IMG/VR virus record: IMGVR_UViG_3300022745_000073
Coordinates: 1 to 41,194 of that record
Direction: 5' to 3' (one strand)
DNA length: 41,194 nt
Source of the DNA: a virus
Position 1 is the first letter of the stretch; every line of letters begins with the position of its first letter. The notes beneath the pieces were generated by a model. That model was not told the DNA's origin, ran no database searches, and worked only from the letters and a program-made list of their open reading frames with translations. The position numbers were made by a program, and so were the translations under genes. Positions 1 through 8,849 of this stretch are shown here, one piece after another.

Positions 1-3000
1 TGTACATAGATCCTCCGGCCCCTTGGTCTCCATGAGATCCACGCCCGTGCCGGGGTAGGTCATATTCTTGTAGATCGATGCGACCTCGGTGCTGTACTCC
101 TTGGTGATGTCGGAGTAGCCATCGGAGAGCATGCCCGCGAGTTCCATGTTCGCGGTATCCGCGAAGATCTTCTCGACGAGATCCTTATTCTTACGCAGGA
201 TCTTGATGTCGGTGTTCGTATTACGGAACCCAGCCCTGTTCTTGGAACTGGATCCGATGAGTGCGAGCGCATCGATGCCGAAGTTCTCGACCATCTGCTG
301 ATCAGCCAACTTGAAGTCGCCATTGTTCGCGTCGATCGCGTTACCATAGTAACGCGTCATCGCTGCAGTTACAGGATCGAATGTCGTGGAGATGGGAGCG
401 TTGAATTGCAGGATTGCACGCAACCCATACAACAGTGAAGTGCTCTGGATAGAGTCTGCAACATTAGGCCGCGTCCCCTGCATTCCATCTCGGTACCACT
501 TGGCGACAGCGACCTTGTAGTTCGCTGCCATATCGGAGGCGAACCGCGTGTCATTCATGAAGCCATCGGTGTTCCCGAACACCCCTGCCATGACGGTATC
601 GAGCGCGGAACGCGCATATCCGGGGAGCATGGAGTTCGCGGCACGCTGGACGAAGGTCTCACCCTCGGTGGGGTATCCCTGATACAGGATGGAGGACTCG
701 AAGACGCTGTCTCCGAGCGATTCCCGCATGCCCTTGACGATATCCTCGGCATATGCGCCGAGGAATGAGTGCTCTGCCGTCAGCGCCATGAGTTCCGAGA
801 CCCCAAGGGAGCCGAAGAACGCGACGGATGGGTCGGAAATCATGAACTCCAACTGCTTTGGGTTCATCTTGAACCCCCCGCCGCGCGAATCCGTGTACGG
901 ATTGAGCGCTGGCTTCATCCAATCGGGCACATGTTCGTCATAGAAGGGCAGGGTGACCGTCACAGGCGTGCCAGCGGGCACGGATTGCAGGTTGGTGTAG
1001 TGATTCCCGTCGCGATCCTCGTAGGTTCCGAAGACATCAGCCGCCTGCGTCACTCGAGTGTACCAGTATGCGTTCATCGGGTTCTTCGCGATCAACTTCG
1101 CAGCCACAACCTGCGAATTGAAGAACGCGGTGGGGAATGCCATGACATATCTGGCGTAATGTCCGATATTTGTCTGGCGGCGTGCCGAGTAGAGCACGCC
1201 TTCCACTCGCTGCAGCGCTTCGCGCTGCGCAACCGAGCGCATCTGGTTGGTCACGAGGTCAGCCGAGACCTCTTTGCCCGCAGCGCGGGCCATGCGCACC
1301 TGTCGCTTGAGTGAATCCTCCATGTACTTGAGGAAGAGCGGGTTACGGACGAGCCGGTTCTCCACTCCAGAGAGGACGCGCCAGCCCTTCTCGGTGAATG
1401 CGCTCGCGCGGTACGCTGCTCGCGATCCGGGCGACAGTTCCATCAACTTGACGTCGGGGCCGGAGACCTCGGGCAGCAGATCGGTGCGACCGCCGAGGCG
1501 TTCGCCCATCTCCTCGGTCGAGACCTTGCGCTTCAGGATGATCCCGCGCAGTTCCTCGTCCGGATACATCGATCGGATGAGGGTGGAGGTCTGGTCTGCC
1601 CACTGCTCGACGACGTCACGCGTCACCGCGTTGTCGGCGACGCCCAGTCGGTTCGACATGGCAGCAAGGTACTTGCGACCGGGGCCGGAATAGATCCAGT
1701 CGACGATCTGCTTGGTTCCCGCGCCCTCGAGCACCATGCGGGCCACCTCGTCGTTGCGCAACTGACGGTTGGCAACGTGGGACAGCGCGTTCATGTACCC
1801 GTCGGGGTTCTCCTTGAACGACATCTTCACCCAGCGCGACGCCTGATTGGCGACACGGCGCTGGAACGACGACTGCAGGGCGGCGGCGTAGAAGTCTTGA
1901 CCGGAGTCGAGTTCGGCGAAGAATGCCTCGGTACCCTTGACGTTCCGGTCAGCGAGGGACGGGATGTCGTAGTGGACTCCGTCCACCTCGAAGCCGAGAC
2001 GCTGCTCACCAGCGTAGCGACGCGCAGCATCGAGGCCGTGGGCCTTGGCCGTGGCAGCGATGAGTTCCTCTCGCTTGACCGTGGCAGCGTTCGCTGCTGT
2101 AGTCCGCGCATCACGCGCCTCGTCGCGGAGCAACTTCTGCTCACTGATCGTGTTCGCGTGATCGCGGCGCAGGTCGGACAATTCCTGCATCTTGTCTTCG
2201 ATGTCAGCCTTCGCGGTGAGATCCTTCGTCTTCTTCCGCAACTTGTCGAGTTCATCGATCTCTGCCGAGATCTCTCGGATCTTCGCTCCGGATGCGGCCA
2301 TGGACTTCTCAGCAGCCGTGACCGCGTCGTGCGAGTTCATGATGTCGCCACGGATGACGGCGATCTCCTTGGTCAGACGCTTCGCCGTTCCCTTGTTGGT
2401 CACGCGGCTGACGCCTGCTTGGATCGCACGGGTGCGGTTGTAGGCGATGTTCTTCAGGCCGGGGAGGATGTTGTCCACGCCGAACATGCTGTCGGTTGCC
2501 ATCGCTGCGCGGAGCAGCGGATCGACGATGGAGTTCTTCGGGATGTACGCCATACGCAGCAGATTGAGGTTCGAGAACACGAAGTTCGCGTGGTCGAGAA
2601 ACTCCTCGGCAGAGACGATGGTCTTGTGCAGCGAGTGCTGCTTCGTGCCCAAGACGGTGTCGGCGAGTTCACCCGTGAACTGACCCGGCTGAGTGGAGCG
2701 ATGCTTGAGCAGCGCTTCGAGTTCCAACTCGAGTTTGTTGAAGTCCATCATCGGGATGGTCTGCGCAGCGTTCGAGCGGAGCACGAGATCGGTGACAACG
2801 ATGCTGCCATCATCGGCAACCGTAACGCCCTCGTTCTTATGGACTGAGTCCCACGCCGTCTGACGGCTCTCCGAGAACTGTCCCTGATGCCAACGGCGAA
2901 TGAAGTTCGCCGCATCCCCGCGGGCGTCGTCGAGTCCCTCGACGCCGAAGTGCTTGGCGATACGGATGAGCGTCTCCTGCTCTATATCCGCGATCACGGC

Positions 3001-4482
3001 AGCGCGTTCGTTGTCCGTACGCGCCGTGATGAAGCGTGCAGCAGAGATGCGCTTGAACTCATCATGAGCAGCGCCACTAAGCGCGACCGAGTTGTTGAGA
3101 TCGGAGAGGAGGTCATTGACCGCCTCGTTCTTGCGCGGGTTCGTGATGTTGATGTGACCCTGCGCACGACCCGAGCCAGCCCACTGGATGAAGCGGACGG
3201 TGCGGTCATACGCGGTCGTGTTGTACACACGCTCCTGCCAGTGACCCTCGCCCAGAGGGCGGAACTCCCCAAGCGCAGCGGTGATCTTAGCCTCGTCCTT
3301 GAGCGCCAAGAGGCGCTCGACGGATCCGAAGCGTGACGGCTGGTAGGGATTGAGGTCGATGCCTCGCGCCTTCTCGGCAGCGAAGTCATCGAGCGCCTTG
3401 GCGAGCGTCGGGTTGCGCTTGGCAAGATCGCCGAGCACGGCATTGAGTCGGGCAGACAACTTCGCGTCAGGGATCTCGTGGATCTGTGCGAGGTTGCCAT
3501 CCCACAGCGGCTTGACTTCCTTGACCCCGTAGTTGTCGAGGACGTCGGCAACGGAGGGAGCGGACTGGAAGAGATTCTCGAGGGCGACCGTGTCGCCCTT
3601 CTCCGCGAGCAGGTAGTCCTTGATCTGCGCAGGCTCGGTGAGTTGCGACAGGATCGTGGCAGCGCGATTGACGTCGTTGCTCGTCGAGACGAGCGGGTGC
3701 GTGATGAGAACCTCGGGGCGCGTCTCACGCGCCACGTCCTCGATCATGGTCGCCAGAGTGGAACGCTTGGCATTTCCACTCGCGATGTCGGCCACGGCCT
3801 TCTCGGCGTCTGCCGCATACGCGGCAAGACCCTCGGCGCTTGCTTCGATCGCACGCGATCCGATGGCCTTGGTGGTGAGCATCTTCCGAACGGCAGAGCC
3901 GCCCTTGGAGCCGAGCACTCCGAGTGCGAAGTCGCTGCCTCCCGAGAGGAGCACTCCAGCCCACTCATCGCGGAACGCCTTGTTGCGCTTCTTGTCGTTG
4001 AAGATGTTGAAGTCGCTGTCCATGAACGTCGGGCGCACCGAGTCGGGGATCATGCCACTGATGACTTGACCAACGGGAGTGTGCGCAGCGAGCGTCTGGC
4101 CCGCCTGACCGAACGAGATCTTCTTGGCCTGCTTGTGGGCGAAGGCCCAGTTCTCCGCAAGCGATCCCTTGTTCGCCAAGGGCGTGAGCGCCACGGCAGA
4201 GAGTTCCTGCGAGATCGGATCGATGACGTGCTCTTGCAAGGCGGTCATGGCCGCGAGTGCGGGATTGAGAAACGCGCCGATGACGGGGTTGCCCGCCGCA
4301 TTCTGGATGCCCTTGCCGACGGTGTCGGCCACCACGGTCTCCGCCTTGCCGACGAGCGTGCCGTCGTTCGCCTGCTGCTTGATGCGCTGATCGGCGAGGA
4401 ACGACTTGTTCGGGGGAGTAACCTTCGTCGACTGCGACCCCTTGAGGAACTCGTCTAGGTTATTGGGGAGTGGCTTCGCCAT
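1..4482 (-). CDS. Giant virion protein, N-terminal 1494 codons (continues at 41068-40555)
   Basis: This reading frame has no stop from ATG 4482 down to base 1. It continues in the same frame at 41068 and ends at 40555, so the full product is 1662 residues. The start has GGAGAGGG just upstream and overlaps the preceding small ORF by 23 bp. The N-terminus is soluble and Ala-rich. Residues about 700-805 are rich in charged heptads (KRLTKEI, EIDELDKLRKK) and look like a coiled coil. No signal peptide, catalytic motif or recognised domain was seen. The gene lies between portal and capsid, followed by three other large uncharacterised virion-type proteins. By position and size I infer an internal virion or DNA-ejection protein of a short-tailed phage. 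A tape measure is less likely because no tail-tube genes are recognised. Long plus-strand ORFs over this gene are codon-aligned shadows. Confidence 0.85.
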   Translation of the reverse strand, partial: MAKPLPNNLDEFLKGSQSTKVTPPNKSFLADQRIKQQANDGTLVGKAETVVADTVGKGIQNAAGNPVIGAFLNPALAAMTALQEHVIDPISQELSAVALTPLANKGSLAENWAFAHKQAKKISFGQAGQTLAAHTPVGQVISGMIPDSVRPTFMDSDFNIFNDKKRNKAFRDEWAGVLLSGGSDFALGVLGSKGGSAVRKMLTTKAIGSRAIEASAEGLAAYAADAEKAVADIASGNAKRSTLATMIEDVARETRPEVLITHPLVSTSNDVNRAATILSQLTEPAQIKDYLLAEKGDTVALENLFQSAPSVADVLDNYGVKEVKPLWDGNLAQIHEIPDAKLSARLNAVLGDLAKRNPTLAKALDDFAAEKARGIDLNPYQPSRFGSVERLLALKDEAKITAALGEFRPLGEGHWQERVYNTTAYDRTVRFIQWAGSGRAQGHINITNPRKNEAVNDLLSDLNNSVALSGAAHDEFKRISAARFITARTDNERAAVIADIEQETLIRIAKHFGVEGLDDARGDAANFIRRWHQGQFSESRQTAWDSVHKNEGVTVADDGSIVVTDLVLRSNAAQTIPMMDFNKLELELEALLKHRSTQPGQFTGELADTVLGTKQHSLHKTIVSAEEFLDHANFVFSNLNLLRMAYIPKNSIVDPLLRAAMATDSMFGVDNILPGLKNIAYNRTRAIQAGVSRVTNKGTAKRLTKEIAVIRGDIMNSHDAVTAAEKSMAASGAKIREISAEIDELDKLRKKTKDLTAKADIEDKMQELSDLRRDHANTISEQKLLRDEARDARTTAANAATVKREELIAATAKAHGLDAARRYAGEQRLGFEVDGVHYDIPSLADRNVKGTEAFFAELDSGQDFYAAALQSSFQRRVANQASRWVKMSFKENPDGYMNALSHVANRQLRNDEVARMVLEGAGTKQIVDWIYSGPGRKYLAAMSNRLGVADNAVTRDVVEQWADQTSTLIRSMYPDEELRGIILKRKVSTEEMGERLGGRTDLLPEVSGPDVKLMELSPGSRAAYRASAFTEKGWRVLSGVENRLVRNPLFLKYMEDSLKRQVRMARAAGKEVSADLVTNQMRSVAQREALQRVEGVLYSARRQTNIGHYARYVMAFPTAFFNSQVVAAKLIAKNPMNAYWYTRVTQAADVFGTYEDRDGNHYTNLQSVPAGTPVTVTLPFYDEHVPDWMKPALNPYTDSRGGGFKMNPKQLEFMISDPSVAFFGSLGVSELMALTAEHSFLGAYAEDIVKGMRESLGDSVFESSILYQGYPTEGETFVQRAANSMLPGYARSALDTVMAGVFGNTDGFMNDTRFASDMAANYKVAVAKWYRDGMQGTRPNVADSIQSTSLLYGLRAILQFNAPISTTFDPVTAAMTRYYGNAIDANNGDFKLADQQMVENFGIDALALIGSSSKNRAGFRNTNTDIKILRKNKDLVEKIFADTANMELAGMLSDGYSDITKEYSTEVASIYKNMTYPGTGVDLMETKGPEDLCT

Positions 4483-4618
4483 TCGTACCCTCTCCGCTCA
4501 ACTGCTGGACGAGCGCGATCCGATCTTCATCGGATGCGAAGTTCATGTGGGCTAGATCCCACGCCACTGGCGCGAGATCGAACCCGAGGTATTCGAGGTG
4601 TTCCTCGAACTTCTTCAT
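4460..4618 (-). CDS. Small acidic protein (52 aa), unknown function
   Basis: ATG 4618 to TAA 4460 encodes 52 residues beginning MKKFEEHLEYLGF. It starts 5 bp after the stop of the 135-residue gene and its last 23 bp overlap the start of the giant virion gene, a spacing typical of a translationally coupled virion operon. It has no Cys or membrane segment. The Glu/Asp-rich helical composition suggests a small assembly or adaptor factor, but I do not recognise a family. The Shine-Dalgarno signal is weak, so expression may depend on coupling. Confidence 0.65.
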   Translation of the reverse strand: MKKFEEHLEYLGFDLAPVAWDLAHMNFASDEDRIALVQQLSGEGTNGEATPQ

Positions 4619-4623
4619 GACGT

Positions 4624-5031
4624 TCACTGCTGCTGACTCCTCAGGTAGCGAACGAACGACTTCATCGTGCCACTCGACATTGGCGAGTTGGCGTACATCT
4701 CCATGAGCGGGAGGTACTGGCCGATCTTGCCGAGATCGGTGAGCAACTGCTCGGCTGGCGTTGCCATCCCAAGCGCCTCCGGCCCCGGCCCACCGCTGAT
4801 GCGGGAGCCGGAGCCGATGGCCTCTTCTGGATAAGCGGTCGGGGCAGACAGCGGGGTCACGCTCGGTGTCTTCTGACGCTCCATGGGAGCACCCTGCTGA
4901 ATCTGCTCGAAGTCCTTCGACTCTCCGTACCCCGCGTTCGGCAATGCCTGAACGCCCTGTCGATCGGTACGCTGTGAGAACTTCCCCGGCCCGCTTACGG
5001 GAGCACGGTTCTCGGAATATCCTTGAGCCAT
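4624..5031 (-). CDS. Virion-operon protein (135 aa), unknown function
   Basis: I chose ATG 5031 (MAQGYSENRAP) because GGAG lies 8-12 bases upstream. The longer GTG start at 5040 would sit inside that ribosome binding site. The N-terminal two thirds is Pro/Gly/Ser-rich and probably disordered. Residues about 92-135 form a predicted amphipathic helical end (AEQLLTDLGKIGQYLPLMEM). The gene sits 11 bp after the LysM protein and before the giant virion protein, so a structural or assembly role is likely from position alone. No homologous family was recognised. Confidence 0.75.
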   Translation of the reverse strand: MAQGYSENRAPVSGPGKFSQRTDRQGVQALPNAGYGESKDFEQIQQGAPMERQKTPSVTPLSAPTAYPEEAIGSGSRISGGPGPEALGMATPAEQLLTDLGKIGQYLPLMEMYANSPMSSGTMKSFVRYLRSQQQ

Positions 5032-5042
5032 TGCTTCCACTC

Positions 5043-6926
5043 CTACTTCTTAGGGATTCGCACCTTCGTGCCAGCGAAGATGCTTACCTTGCCGGTTTCC
5101 TTGCGCTTCTTGATGATCGGATTGACGTCAAGAATCTTTGACACCGACGTATTGTGGGCACCGGCGATATCCCAAAGAGTGTCGCCGTGCTTCACTGTAT
5201 AGGTGGCCTTGATGTTTCCGGTTACCGGAGGAGCAGCGGCGAACTTCTTCGTCCGCTGCATCGCGCCACCCGTGTTACGCGCGTTGATCGAACCCTTGAG
5301 GTTGCCGGTCGACTTCGGCTTGGGAGCCGAGCCACCACCCGTCAGGAACTTCGCTGCGGTATTGACCCCGTTGGCCGTCATGCTTCCGAACTGCTTGACG
5401 ATGGGTGCAACCATCGCGGTCTCGAGCACGAACTTCGCAGCCCTCGCGGCCTTGCCCGGCCCAGCCTTGACAAGCGCATCGGTCGCAGCGTTGCGAACGA
5501 TCTTGCCCTTGTCGGCTTTGCCGATATCCTCGATGACGCCCTGAACATAATTCTTCGGGGAGGACTTCACCTTGGGTTTTGCTGCTGGCTTCGTTACCGA
5601 AGTCTGCTTGAACTTCTTGCCAGCGGCTGCTGCCTTCTTCACGGCGGGGGCCTTCGGCCCCATGCCCGGAAGGTTTGGCTCAGTCACCTTGACAACAGGG
5701 CGGGGAGCCTTCTTCACAGAGCGGGCAGAAGGAGCAGTGTCGGTAGTTGCCGGGGGCGATGCCGGAGCAGCAGGTGCAGCCTTCTTGAATGCTGATTTCT
5801 TCTCACCCTTCACTGCGGGCTTCGCCTTGTCCGCGACCGCGCGAGCGCTCGTGGAACGAGCGGCCTTCGCGACGACGGCCTTGACATCCTTCGACATCTG
5901 GTGCTGCTTGACGAAGTCGCCGTACTCACTCTGTGAGATGAGACCAGCGTCGAGCGCCTTCTGCGCTCGCTCGAGTAGTACGCCATCCTTGGTGCTGATC
6001 GCGGTCTGGCCCTTGGTGAACAGGCCACCACTCTTGGGCGCGACCTTGGTGCTTCCCGGTTTGTGAAGCGTGCTCGGGTTCACCGGCTTGAACTTTCCAG
6101 CGGGACGCGGGCGAGGGGGCTTGGGCTGGGCTGCCAACTTCTTACCAGCGTCGGCCTGATCCTGCTTCGCCTTGTCGATGAATTGCTTGCGGATCTCGTC
6201 GGTCGACATCCCACGCGGCGCTTCAGCCGGAGCCACCTTCTTCACAGCCTTCTTGGCGATCCCCTTACGCTCATTCTGCAGCGCGGTGATCTCCTTGCGG
6301 ACTGCGGGGTTGAAGTCGGTCAACTTCGCCTTGCCGGATTCGATCTCCTTCAGCGCATCGGAGATGCGCTTGCGACCTTCGGTCGAGTTGATCGTCTCCA
6401 TGTCGCGGAGCACGCGCTCTGCGCCAGACTCGCGAGTCTTGGTGCGGATCGGTTCGCTGCCCGTTCCAATGGTGCGCTTGCCCGAGCGGGACGTGGCCCC
6501 ACGCTGGCCGGGAGCGGTCTCCACGTTGGTAGACGAACCCTCGGAAGCGGCGATGTCGCTGAGGCGACCCTTGCCACCATTGGGCGGAAGGACGGCACCA
6601 GACCTGGAGACACGCCACTCGATGGGGTTCACCTTGTACGCGGCACGCGCCTGCTCGATTCCCTTCTTCACAATGGGATCGTTGGGATCTGCACCGTTGA
6701 CAAGGGTCGGACGCCACGCCTTCGGACGTCCGCCCGTCTTCGGCTTCGCTGCGCCCTTGGGTGCCACCGTCTCGACAGGCTGATCTATGATCGCCTGTAC
6801 GTTCTTGCGGAAACCCTTGGGTACCTGATTGATCTTCATCTTGCCGGACTTGACTCGGTTGACGTAGTATTGCGCACTCAGCGCAACCTTCTGCCCCTTC
6901 ACGTCCGGCCTCGCGACGGTAGCCAT
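5043..6926 (-). CDS. Basic Lys/Ala/Pro-rich protein with C-terminal LysM domain (627 aa)
   Basis: The last 52 residues (YTVKHGDTLWDIAGAHNTSV through GTKVRIPKK) are a clear LysM domain, a fold that binds N-acetylglucosamine polymers such as peptidoglycan. The preceding ~570 residues are very basic, with repeated Lys-Lys-Ala and Pro-Ala-Lys runs like histone H1 tails (for example AVKKAAAAGKKFK), broken by a more ordered helical block around residues 465-540. The gene follows portal and a 50-residue basic ORF. I infer a virion protein that contacts packaged DNA and/or the cell wall during entry. An endolysin is unlikely because no hydrolase domain is present. Start ATG 6926 lacks a strong Shine-Dalgarno sequence. 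Confidence 0.85.
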   Translation of the reverse strand: MATVARPDVKGQKVALSAQYYVNRVKSGKMKINQVPKGFRKNVQAIIDQPVETVAPKGAAKPKTGGRPKAWRPTLVNGADPNDPIVKKGIEQARAAYKVNPIEWRVSRSGAVLPPNGGKGRLSDIAASEGSSTNVETAPGQRGATSRSGKRTIGTGSEPIRTKTRESGAERVLRDMETINSTEGRKRISDALKEIESGKAKLTDFNPAVRKEITALQNERKGIAKKAVKKVAPAEAPRGMSTDEIRKQFIDKAKQDQADAGKKLAAQPKPPRPRPAGKFKPVNPSTLHKPGSTKVAPKSGGLFTKGQTAISTKDGVLLERAQKALDAGLISQSEYGDFVKQHQMSKDVKAVVAKAARSTSARAVADKAKPAVKGEKKSAFKKAAPAAPASPPATTDTAPSARSVKKAPRPVVKVTEPNLPGMGPKAPAVKKAAAAGKKFKQTSVTKPAAKPKVKSSPKNYVQGVIEDIGKADKGKIVRNAATDALVKAGPGKAARAAKFVLETAMVAPIVKQFGSMTANGVNTAAKFLTGGGSAPKPKSTGNLKGSINARNTGGAMQRTKKFAAAPPVTGNIKATYTVKHGDTLWDIAGAHNTSVSKILDVNPIIKKRKETGKVSIFAGTKVRIPKK

Positions 6927-6933
6927 CAGTTGA

Positions 6934-7086
6934 TCAGTGGGCCTTCACGCCTGAGGCGGACGTGCTCTTGGGCATCTTGCCCTTGGCAACGCCGCCACCC
7001 TTGATGACGGAACCGGGAGTTCCCTTGCCGATGATGGGCTTGCTTGTCGGTGCGGGCTTGTGTCCACCCTGCTTACCAATAGCCAT
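6934..7086 (-). CDS. Small basic Gly/Lys-rich protein (50 aa)
   Basis: ATG 7086 to TGA 6934 encodes 50 residues beginning MAIGKQGGHKPAPTSKP and ending ASGVKAH. GGAGAAGAC lies directly upstream of the ATG, and the portal stop codon sits in the same leader, so the gene is tightly packed between portal and the LysM protein. Glycine, lysine and proline dominate, with no Cys or hydrophobic stretch. It resembles other short basic proteins coded next to head genes, such as the one at 35816-35935. Function is unknown; DNA or virion binding is only a guess from charge. Confidence 0.7.
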   Translation of the reverse strand: MAIGKQGGHKPAPTSKPIIGKGTPGSVIKGGGVAKGKMPKSTSASGVKAH

Positions 7087-7094
7087 GTCTTCTC

Positions 7095-8840
7095 CTACAT
7101 TGGGATCTGGCGGGTCACTCGACCCGACAGGGTTGCGTTTCCAGAGCCGTTGATACCAGCGAGAAGTTCCTGCATGGATCGGGGCTGCTGCTGTTGGGGC
7201 ATACCCATCGGGGGTTCGCCCTGACTCTGTTGTTCACCCTGTTCGGGTGGCTCGTTCGGTTCCGGCTTCTCCGGCTCGAACGCCTTGGCCACAGCGTCTT
7301 CGAGGGACACGCCCTTCTTGCGCTGCTTGATGACGAGCGAGATCTTCTCGATGACATCGAGGGGGTTCTGGCCCTGCATCACCATCTGTGGGATCGCGTT
7401 CGAGAGGGAGGCAATGCTTGCCTTCATCGAATCGCGCATCTCTTCGATATCGATCGCACGCTCCTCCTCGCTCGCGTTGAGCGAGATGGGGAGGTTGCGC
7501 TGCACAAAGCCACGGGAGAGCAACTTGTCGCCACGCGCCTGCAGCGCGAAGACGAGGGCGCGGTTCGGATCGAGACCGGCCATGAGTCCGTACTCGACGA
7601 TGACGCCGTGGTTGCCACGGATGTCCCGTGAAGCCTTGTACTTGAGTTTGTACTGGCTGCCGTTGACCGTGGAGGAGACTTCCTTCTCCACGTCACCGAA
7701 GTACGCCTCGTCAATTGCGAAGGCGATGGACACGGCTTCGCCGATGGCCTCGCCAAGGATGGACTGCGCCACCTTGATCTGCCCATCGAAGCCAGCCTGC
7801 AGTGCCTTGATGCCCTGACCTGTGACGATACTCGAGTCGATGTTGCCTGCACGGGTGGGAGAGAAGCGGGAGCCGAGACGCATCTCGTCTGCCAGCATCC
7901 CCTCTTGGGCGAATGCGTTCTGCGGGACGTCGAGCGGAACACGCCGGATCTTCTCCGGCGAGTTCGAGCGGATTACCGCGTCGCCGCCGACTGCAAACTG
8001 CGTCACATCCTGCGGCAGTGCGAGCGGAGCGTCGACTGCCTTCTGAATCGCGTCCATGGTGAGCATCGCGAGCCGCGCCTTGGCCGCGTAGATGGGAAGC
8101 ACGTCGTCAAACTGACCACGCTGCTCGTCATCGAGGGACGGACGGAGCGCGATGGCGACAGGAACGCGACCGATGCGGTTGGGAACGGACGAGAGCACCA
8201 TGCCGCTGCGCGATGGGAGGAACATCACCGTTGTCTTGGCGTCGTACCAGCGCACGACCTCGATGAGTTCGTTGGGATCGGTGCGCGTCATGCCATTCAT
8301 GAGGATCTGCGACTCAGCCTCGGGGAACTTGGCCACAAGATCCCCCGCTTTGCGGCGATAGAGGCGGGCGTAGGCCGTCACGGTGCCATAGCGATCCATG
8401 TCGAAGTACGCGCCGACCGAATCCTCGACGTGGATGTGGGGCCGCTTCTCCTTGAAGTTCGGCTCTACGCGAAGCGGCACGAACCCGTAGGTGTGGTAGC
8501 GATCCGCACCACTAATGAGGGTCGTGCCGAGTCGGGACGCGGAGATGTAGAAGTTGGCTATCTTCGTACACTTGTCTGCACGCGTCCGGGCTGAGTCATC
8601 GAGCGACGAATCGCCAGCAGCAGTGATCGTAGGGATCACACCAGTCTGCTCGGCCATGTCCTTCGCCGCTACATCGATGAGATTCGCGATGATTGGTCGC
8701 GACCACAGCCCATCTGGAAAGAGTCCGGGGAATACTTGCTCAGGGCGGCCCGCCCTGACAAGGGCGACCTGACGCATTCGCATGTCGCGCTCGCTCGAGC
8801 GCTTTCGGAGCGCGTCGAACATGGTTGCGTAGTCCGGCAT
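7095..8840 (-). CDS. Portal protein (581 aa)
   Basis: This gene follows the terminase by 9 bp and has the length and layout of a podovirus/siphovirus portal: an N-terminal wing with a long amphipathic region, a central block with an SRLGTTLISGADRYHTYGFV segment typical of actinophage portals, a late helical region (about residues 430-510) and a Gln/Pro-rich tail. Portals form the dodecameric ring at the head vertex through which DNA is packaged and ejected. I use ATG 8840 because AGGAGG lies 5 bases upstream. The GTG six bases earlier falls within that site. Neighbours TerL and small head genes support the call. No frameshift was seen. Confidence 0.9.
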   Translation of the reverse strand: MPDYATMFDALRKRSSERDMRMRQVALVRAGRPEQVFPGLFPDGLWSRPIIANLIDVAAKDMAEQTGVIPTITAAGDSSLDDSARTRADKCTKIANFYISASRLGTTLISGADRYHTYGFVPLRVEPNFKEKRPHIHVEDSVGAYFDMDRYGTVTAYARLYRRKAGDLVAKFPEAESQILMNGMTRTDPNELIEVVRWYDAKTTVMFLPSRSGMVLSSVPNRIGRVPVAIALRPSLDDEQRGQFDDVLPIYAAKARLAMLTMDAIQKAVDAPLALPQDVTQFAVGGDAVIRSNSPEKIRRVPLDVPQNAFAQEGMLADEMRLGSRFSPTRAGNIDSSIVTGQGIKALQAGFDGQIKVAQSILGEAIGEAVSIAFAIDEAYFGDVEKEVSSTVNGSQYKLKYKASRDIRGNHGVIVEYGLMAGLDPNRALVFALQARGDKLLSRGFVQRNLPISLNASEEERAIDIEEMRDSMKASIASLSNAIPQMVMQGQNPLDVIEKISLVIKQRKKGVSLEDAVAKAFEPEKPEPNEPPEQGEQQSQGEPPMGMPQQQQPRSMQELLAGINGSGNATLSGRVTRQIPM

Positions 8841-8849
8841 GCCCACCTC

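Noticed and set aside
1-133. Physical direct terminal repeat
   Set aside because: The repeat is in the middle of one reading frame and its outer end coincides with a loop inversion, so an assembly overlap of a circular map explains it better.
1777-4458. Long plus-strand ORFs (1777-2847 and 3478-4458)
   Set aside because: Exactly opposite the open giant virion frame, in codon register; low-complexity composition typical of GC-rich shadows.
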